Part shown: piece after piece, positions 59,129 through 64,000 of the stretch | How positions within the stretch are numbered: position 1 is the stretch's first letter | Layout: each line of letters begins with the position of its first letter | Source: Hydrangea macrophylla | Taxonomy: Eukaryota > Streptophyta > Magnoliopsida > Cornales > Hydrangeaceae | DNA: 64,000 nucleotides | Assembly (NCBI GenBank): GCA_033977485.1 | Contig: CM066982.1 | Location: forward strand, 10,655,218-10,719,217 | Direction: 5' to 3' | The notes under the pieces: generated by a model | Seen by the model: the letters and a program-made list of their open reading frames with translations, nothing else | Databases searched by the model: none | Told to the model about the DNA's origin: nothing | Program-made: the position numbers and the translations under genes

Positions 59129-59312
59129 GAGTAGTGCTACATACACACACTTTTTGACACACTTTTTGACACACAGCTTTAAATGCATGCACCTTGTGCT
59201 ATGTAAGTGGTGCACAGAAAAGTGTGAAAAATTCAAACAGCACAAAATACATGTGTTTAAAGCATAGTGTGTCAAAAAATGTGTCAAAAAGTGTGTGTAT
59301 CAAACATTTCCC
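59129..59312. mobile_element. MITE with 9-bp target duplication in the FT promoter
   Basis: A 184-bp element whose ends (GAGTAGTGCTACATACACAC and, reversed, GGGAAATGTTTGATACACAC) continue into a long inverted repeat built on CACACTTTTTGACACA. GATTTTAAT is repeated exactly at 59120-59128 and 59313-59321. A 9-bp duplication points to a Mutator-like MITE. It ends about 385 bp before the FT start codon. Confidence 0.85.
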
Positions 59313-59585
59313 GATTTTAATCCCTAACTTATAAGACATATGTTATCTGTATAACAGAAAGACGTGATTTTACGTACAATGATGGGTATGCTGTGGACCT
59401 ACTCTTCAGATATCAATCAATCAATTTTATCATCAGAATATAAAAACTAAGGTCCACTGACTTTATAATGTTCTTAGGTTTTGGGGCGTAAAAGAAAAGA
59501 AAAAATTAAAATAAAAAAAAAAAACTGAAAATAAAAAAGGTGGATTCCATTTATGACACCAAAAGGTAAAGGAGCGAAGTATAAG

Positions 59586-59593
59586 TATAAATA
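59586..59593 (+). promoter_or_regulatory. Likely FT TATA box
   Basis: TATAAATA lies 104 bp upstream of the FT ATG. A start of transcription about 30 bp downstream would give a 5' UTR of roughly 75-80 bases. A second TATA-like stretch at 59683 is too close to the ATG to serve. Confidence 0.55.
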
Positions 59594-59696
59594 GATGTAG
59601 CAATAGTCTCTCTAGAATATGTATAGCTACAGACAGTAAGTCAGCTTCATTAAAGACACACACAAACACACTGAGTGACGTGTATATAAGTTTAGG

Positions 59697-62600
59697 ATGC
59701 CGAGGGATAGGGATCCTCTGGTAGTGGGGCGTGTAATAGGGGATGTTTTGGAGCCCTTCACAAGGTCAATAGCCCTAAGAGTGACCTACACCAATAGGGA
59801 GGTCAACAATGGATGTGAATTTAGACCCTCTCAAGTTGTTAACCAACCCAGGGTTGATATTGGGGGTGATGATCTTAGGACTTTCTATACTCTTGTAAGT
59901 TCTTTTGCACTTTTCATGTTCATTTCTATTTTATTATTAATTACTAAAAATTAGCTTTGTTTATATATATATATATATATATATTGCTAAAGGATTAGCT
60001 TTGTTTATATAAACACACAGCTATATATATATATATATGTGAATATATAGTCACTTAGCTTCCATTGCAGGTTATGGTGGACCCTGATGCTCCCAGCCCT
60101 AGTGACCCGAACCTTAGAGAATACCTGCATTGGTTAGAGGCCTCTCTCTCTCTCAACACGTGCATATATACTCATGTACATTAGTAAGAAAAAAATATGA
60201 TAAGCAAAATGTCATTCTCTATAAATGTACAAAGCTACAAACAAACCTATGTGTTACATGAATGTCACATTTATACATATGTAATATTTATACTTCAAAA
60301 CAACTTATGAGGTACCTAATAAAAAATGTACCTAAGTTCTCCGTACACACACACATATATTATATATATATATATATGCATAGATGATTTTTATTATATG
60401 CCAAGACTCACTCATTAAATGCACATCTCTAGCTTCTCTCTCAATAAAAGATTTGTATGAAACCATTCAACCTTTATTTTTAGGGAATTTCTTCTCCAAC
60501 TTAACAAAAATTTGTAATCATAAGGAAAAAAAAAATGATAGAGAAAAGTGAATAATGTGCATTTTATAAAAAGCTGGAGTCCTATATAAGTAAGTACGTT
60601 GTACATAGAAATATAACAATGAAACTCTTTCTCCTATATCTCTCTATGCCTCTATGGTCATTTCTATCCCTATCTCTATCACTTTCTCTCACCCACTTGG
60701 CCACAACAGAAAGTACATGGGATTTACAAAGATTTCGGGAATTTGTGCTTGGCTTTGTACGATGATAAATGGAATATCTTTATTTTATTTTATTTTGTTA
60801 TTTTTATTTTTTTAATAATTGTGGGATTCACTTATGCGTATTTCGACTAATCCCACGACACTAGAGAGTCCCGGTGAATCGCCTGTAGGATTCGAGCGCA
60901 AGACCTAAAATAATACCCCTAAACTAGACGCTTACCGCTCACCACTTGATCATGGTTATAAATGGAATATCTTACTTTACACTTCTTTTTCCAAAACTTT
61001 ATTCCAAGGTCCGTTCCACAGATATTAAAATGGAAGATTCTAGATTACCTTAATTTTGTTTCAACTCCCCTTTTCTTACATTCTCTCTTTTTATTCCTTT
61101 GCTTTTTAGCTCTTCCTCATTCATAGACACGCAAAAGACATAACTACCCATTAATTCTGACTAGAAAATAATGTTCTTCTTGCCTCATAGGCTCATTGTT
61201 CCCATAGTGTGCCCAGTTGCACAAAATTCTCTACGCTGCAAATTTCAAATCTGAAATGTTAAATTTTTTTATTCTCGGAACTTGTGCATATTTAAATTGC
61301 TAATTCTTAGCTTGAAAAAAATTGTTTTTTTTTTTTCAGAAAATGTTTGTGATTTGAATGAAATCTCTTCAACAATATTTCATCCTGTACTAACATGGCA
61401 TTCTTAATGTATTTAGGTTGGTAACTGATATTCCGGCAACCACAGGGGCAAACTTTGGTAATAACGTATACTTGTTTTTATTTTTTTTCTATTATGTTTA
61501 GAATGCATCCTTGAATTATATATACGCTATTCATAGGTGATCCATATAAACCCTCCGTCTCATTTTATGTGTCACTTTTTGGAGTATAATTTTTTAAGGG
61601 AACATAATGATTGCTATCCATATGGGCCTAAATAAAAGACTTTTTCCCAAATTGCCCTTGCTTTGTTTAAGAGAGTAGTTTGGTGTGTTAACTCATTAAG
61701 GGTAATTTTGGAAATTAATGAAAAAATGGACAATAATTTTAAGACAGCCAAACATAAAAATAAAATGAGACGGAAGAAGTACTCCGTATTAGTTTTCAAT
61801 TGGTGGAAATTGGATTGAGGCAATGTGTCTCACATTACATCAATTAACTAAAAACTAGACAACGTCGAAGGTTAACGTTGCAGCATGTTGTACCATTTGA
61901 CAAGTTTCTATCAGTTCTTTTGACCGTAGATTGACAATGCAATTAATTTGAAAGTTTACATTTTTAGAGCAGTTTTGCTCACTCAAATTTGATTCACCAT
62001 TACTCATTTATGTCTCTACTACATGATATCAGGGGCGGAACTGTGTTGTTGGTGGGGGTGTCATTGCACCCCTCACATGTGGTAAAATGTTCTTACTAAT
62101 ATACATGTATGTGTGTTATTCCTTCTATTTGTTGTCTGTTGGCACCCCCAAACAAAAAAATATGTTACCCCTTAGTTACCTTAAATCATTTTATTGTTTT
62201 ATTTCAATTCTAAATTTCAACCATGTGTTTGAGATACAAAGATTTGGGTAGAATAACATTACTCTTTACAATTAGACCACTCATTATGATAAACTCAAAC
62301 CTTGCCCCACCTCCCCAACAACTCTCAAACAGTACAAAATAACCTGACATAGTAATTTTGTAGTCTTACTGATAAGGGAAAAAAAAAAAAGTATACCCAT
62401 GTATAAATAGAACCACAAAAGGCGCTTCCCTCGAACTCCAGTGTGTCATTGTTAGATAGCCTACATAGTAACTCGGCACCCCCAAAGACAAACTCCTAGT
62501 TCCGCCCCTGCATGATATGTGTCTCATACAAAGACAAAATGAAAATGAAAGGGAACACATATCAGACAATAAAAACATAGATAAGCAATGGTAGACCAAA

Positions 62601-63557
62601 TTTGAGTGAGCAAATTAAAACTGCTATCTTACATTTAGTTAGTTGAAATATGCAGCAATAGCTTAGCTATTTGTGTTAGCTAGGAAGCCGAGAAGGTGCC
62701 GTGCCCGTATGGGACTCAATAAAGAATCTTAGAAACCTCTCCCGACATTTCATTATGCTCTCTATTTTGAAATTGACCATAGGACTGAAATTTAAAGAGA
62801 CGGCACTATAGGGCACTCGTATGGTCTCACTATATATGTAATAATTTGTGTTGATGTAATGTAAAAGACACATTGCCTCAATGTCTCGTCTCTTTTCTTT
62901 TCTTTTTTTTTTCTTTTTTGATCCAAACATTATCCTTATCACCTTTGTCCGACTCTTGAAACATATTCAGTCTAATCGTGTTGTATAAAATTTCCTTAAA
63001 TGAGACTAGTAGAGTCTATCTCAGACCATCTTATTGATCCTAAACAACGATTACTAGTTTATTTTGATTGATTGATTTGATTCTCATTGAGGACAGCTGA
63101 AAATTAATCATATGTGGATTGGTTTTGCTCAAGAATAAATTTCAAATACCTTGAGGTATCATGTGACAGTTTTATGCAGGCAGTGAGAGTGTGAACGAAA
63201 ATAAGATTATATATGTCGAGAATAGAATATGTGTTTTGGTTCTATTCTTTTAAGCTTTTAGAGTAGCTGTTAACATATATATACATATATGTTTATAGTG
63301 TAATGAATGAATGAATGTAATTGGTTCGTGCAGGGCAAGAAGTGGTGTGTTACGAGAGCCCACGACCATCCATGGGGATTCACCGATTTGTATTTGTGCT
63401 ATTTCGACAGTTGGGTCGTCAGACTGTCTATGCACCCGGATGGCGCCAGAATTTCAATACTAGGGACTTTGCTGAGCTGTACAATCTAGGCTTGCCAGTG
63501 GCCGCTGTTTATTTTAATTGCCAGAGAGAGAGTGGCTCTGGGGGCCGAAGGCGGTGA
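59697..63557 (+). CDS. FT: FLOWERING LOCUS T-like florigen (PEBP family), four exons
   Basis: FT is a small PEBP protein made in leaf phloem. It moves to the shoot apex and, with 14-3-3 proteins and the bZIP factor FD, switches on flowering genes. Exons: 59697-59894 (198 bp), 60071-60132 (62), 61417-61457 (41) and 63334-63557 (224), all with GT..AG introns. Sizes equal Arabidopsis FT except exon 1, one codon shorter; the product is 174 residues. Hallmarks are intact: DPDAP (70-74), the FT-specific Tyr at 84 (His in TFL1), GIHR (115-118), segment B with Y133, G136, W137 and Q139, the LYN triad (149-151) and the C-terminal GGRRR. These residues mark an activator, not a TFL1- or BvFT1-like repressor. 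No frameshift or stop is seen. The short end after GGRRR lacks the extra 3-5 residues seen in some orthologues. Regulation is not readable beyond a TATA box; transposons crowd the promoter and introns. Confidence 0.96.
60133..60780. other. FT intron 2, 5' part
   Basis: AT-rich intron sequence with several (TA) tracts (for example 60356-60375). No gene is seen inside it. The SINE at 60781-60957 follows, and intron 2 continues to 61416 without further recognisable elements. Confidence 0.7.
60781..60957 (-). mobile_element. tRNA-derived SINE in FT intron 2, 16-bp target duplication
   Basis: A 177-bp insertion in - orientation, bracketed by the exact 16-bp repeat ATAAATGGAATATCTT at 60765-60780 and 60958-60973. 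On the - strand it starts with an A-box-like TGATCAAGTGGTGAGCGG. A B-box-like GCGCTCGAATCC follows about 60 bp on, and the element ends in an A-rich tail (AAAATAAAATAAAATA). These are the defining parts of a tRNA-derived SINE. Long target duplications of this size fit LINE-driven insertion. It runs opposite to FT transcription. Confidence 0.92.
61549..61780. mobile_element. Stowaway-like MITE in FT intron 3 (degenerate)
   Basis: Ends ACCCTCCGTCTCATTTTA and, reversed, ACTTCTTCCGTCTCATTTTA form terminal inverted repeats of the CTCCCTCCGT type. The element is about 232 bp long and more diverged than the copy at 55163. It is non-coding. It lies about 90 bp after the exon 3 donor. Confidence 0.75.
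61964..62628. mobile_element. Outer MITE in FT intron 3, interrupted by a hAT MITE
   Basis: Outer inverted repeats built on AGCAGTTTT..GCTCACTCAAATTTG start near 61968 and return, reversed, at about 62593-62625. The 8-mer TTACATTT flanks the element at 61956-61963 and 62629-62636. Without the nested element and its duplication the outer element is about 176 bp, almost all inverted repeat. Confidence 0.72.
62030..62510. mobile_element. hAT-type MITE nested in the outer MITE, 8-bp duplication
   Basis: A 481-bp non-coding element with 13-bp perfect terminal inverted repeats CAGGGGCGGAACT and the exact 8-bp duplication CATGATAT at 62022-62029 and 62511-62518. CAGGGGCGGA ends and 8-bp duplications are typical of plant hAT MITEs. 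Confidence 0.94.
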
Positions 63558-63722
63558 TATCATCGATCTTAGTTATCTTTCGCTTTATTACACATACAAA
63601 TCTAAATATAAATATAAATATAAAGAAAAGCCCCCCGAAAGTGTTGTAATATTTATATATACATGCGCAAGACTATATGTAAGAATAACTGTATGGATGA
63701 CAATGAATGTGGCGTTAGTTTA
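63558..63722 (+). other. FT 3' UTR
   Basis: AT-rich sequence after the FT stop, with TATAAATATAAATATAAAG at about 63605-63625. No canonical AATAAA is seen before the repeat at 63723; AATATAAA-like words may serve. The end of the transcript is not determined. Confidence 0.5.
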
Positions 63723-64000
63723 GGGTCTGTTTGATAACCATTTCGTTTTGGTTTTTTTTGTTTTTGTTTTCATTTTTTTGAAAATGACAATAAAAAAAGC
63801 GTTTGGTAAACTTAATTTTGCTTTTTTTTTTCTTTTCAAAATCAATTTAAAAAAAGGGACAAAAAATGAAAACAAAAATTAGTAGCTTCCAAAAAAAGCA
63901 AAATCGATTTTGGTATCTAAGATTACTATTTTGCCCTTACCAATTTTAAAAGCCATAACTATTTAACATTAAACCAAAATTAAACGTCGTCAGACTCATA
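63723..64000. mobile_element. Probable MITE start (GGGTCTGTTTGATAACC), cut by window edge
   Basis: The sequence GGGTCTGTTTGATAACC followed by T-rich and then A-rich sequence with AAAGCGTTTGGTAAAC is the usual beginning of a group of plant MITEs (GGGTCTGTTTGG-type ends). The matching inverted end would lie beyond base 64000. It begins about 165 bp after the FT stop codon. Confidence 0.5.

Noticed and set aside
59683..59689. TATATAA just before the FT ATG as a promoter TATA box
   Set aside because: It lies only 8 bp from the start codon. TATAAATA at 59586 gives a plausible 5' UTR.
59697..59954. An 85-codon single-exon gene at the FT start
   Set aside because: It reads through the exon 1 donor at 59895 into intron 1. 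The spliced form restores the full PEBP protein with standard exon sizes.

Overview
The window is nuclear DNA of a flowering plant, most likely a eudicot. It holds one clearly functional host gene at the right end, an FT-type florigen gene (PEBP family) on the + strand with four exons between 59697 and 63557. Nearly everything else is transposable elements in several layers of nesting, separated by AT-rich intergenic DNA. The evidence for a plant is the FT gene with its canonical exon sizes, Athila-type and Tekay/Del-type Ty3/gypsy elements with tRNA-Asp and tRNA-iMet primer sites, a tRNA-derived SINE, and Stowaway and hAT MITEs.

Layout. 1-5800: an Athila-lineage Ty3/gypsy element on the - strand, cut by the window edge. 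7.6-9.2 kb: a decayed DUF4283 (LINE ORF1-like) pseudogene. 9.7-24.2 kb: a Tekay-like element (element A, - strand) with two LTRs. Its 3' LTR is split by an inverted LTR fragment of the same family. Its 5' LTR is split by a solo LTR of another family with a perfect 5-bp target duplication. An unusual acidic reading frame lies between its primer site and gag. 24.2-26.8 kb: a tandem duplication of about 0.9 kb. 26.8-28.9 kb: a further solo LTR. 31.7-41.5 kb: a young Tekay element (element B, + strand) in a tandem arrangement (truncated internal part, LTR, internal region, LTR). Its gag-pol stays in one frame but carries about eight stop codons, mostly explained by C-to-T changes. 43.2-44.3 kb: a decayed reading frame resembling the putative plant transposon protein family. 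46.3-52.9 kb: a second Athila-lineage element (- strand). 53-59.6 kb: FT upstream region with a Stowaway MITE, a 1.4-kb fold-back repeat and a 184-bp MITE close to the promoter. 59.7-63.6 kb: FT, with a SINE in intron 2 and a Stowaway-like MITE plus a hAT MITE nested inside another MITE in intron 3.

The most striking unexplained structure is a shared architecture in the LTR or leader DNA of four different element groups. Each carries arrays of 10-14-bp palindromes centred on TCGA or CCGG. Each group has its own palindrome (CAATCGATTG, CAGTCGACTG, TTCGACCGGTCGAA or TTCGATCGATCGAA). The palindromes come largely in pairs whose starts are 18-22 bp apart, about two helical turns. The sequence changes between groups while position and pair spacing are kept.

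FT is the only gene here likely to serve the plant. The retroelement genes are all interrupted in this window, although element B is recent enough that its integrase D,D-35-E triad and reverse transcriptase motif survive.
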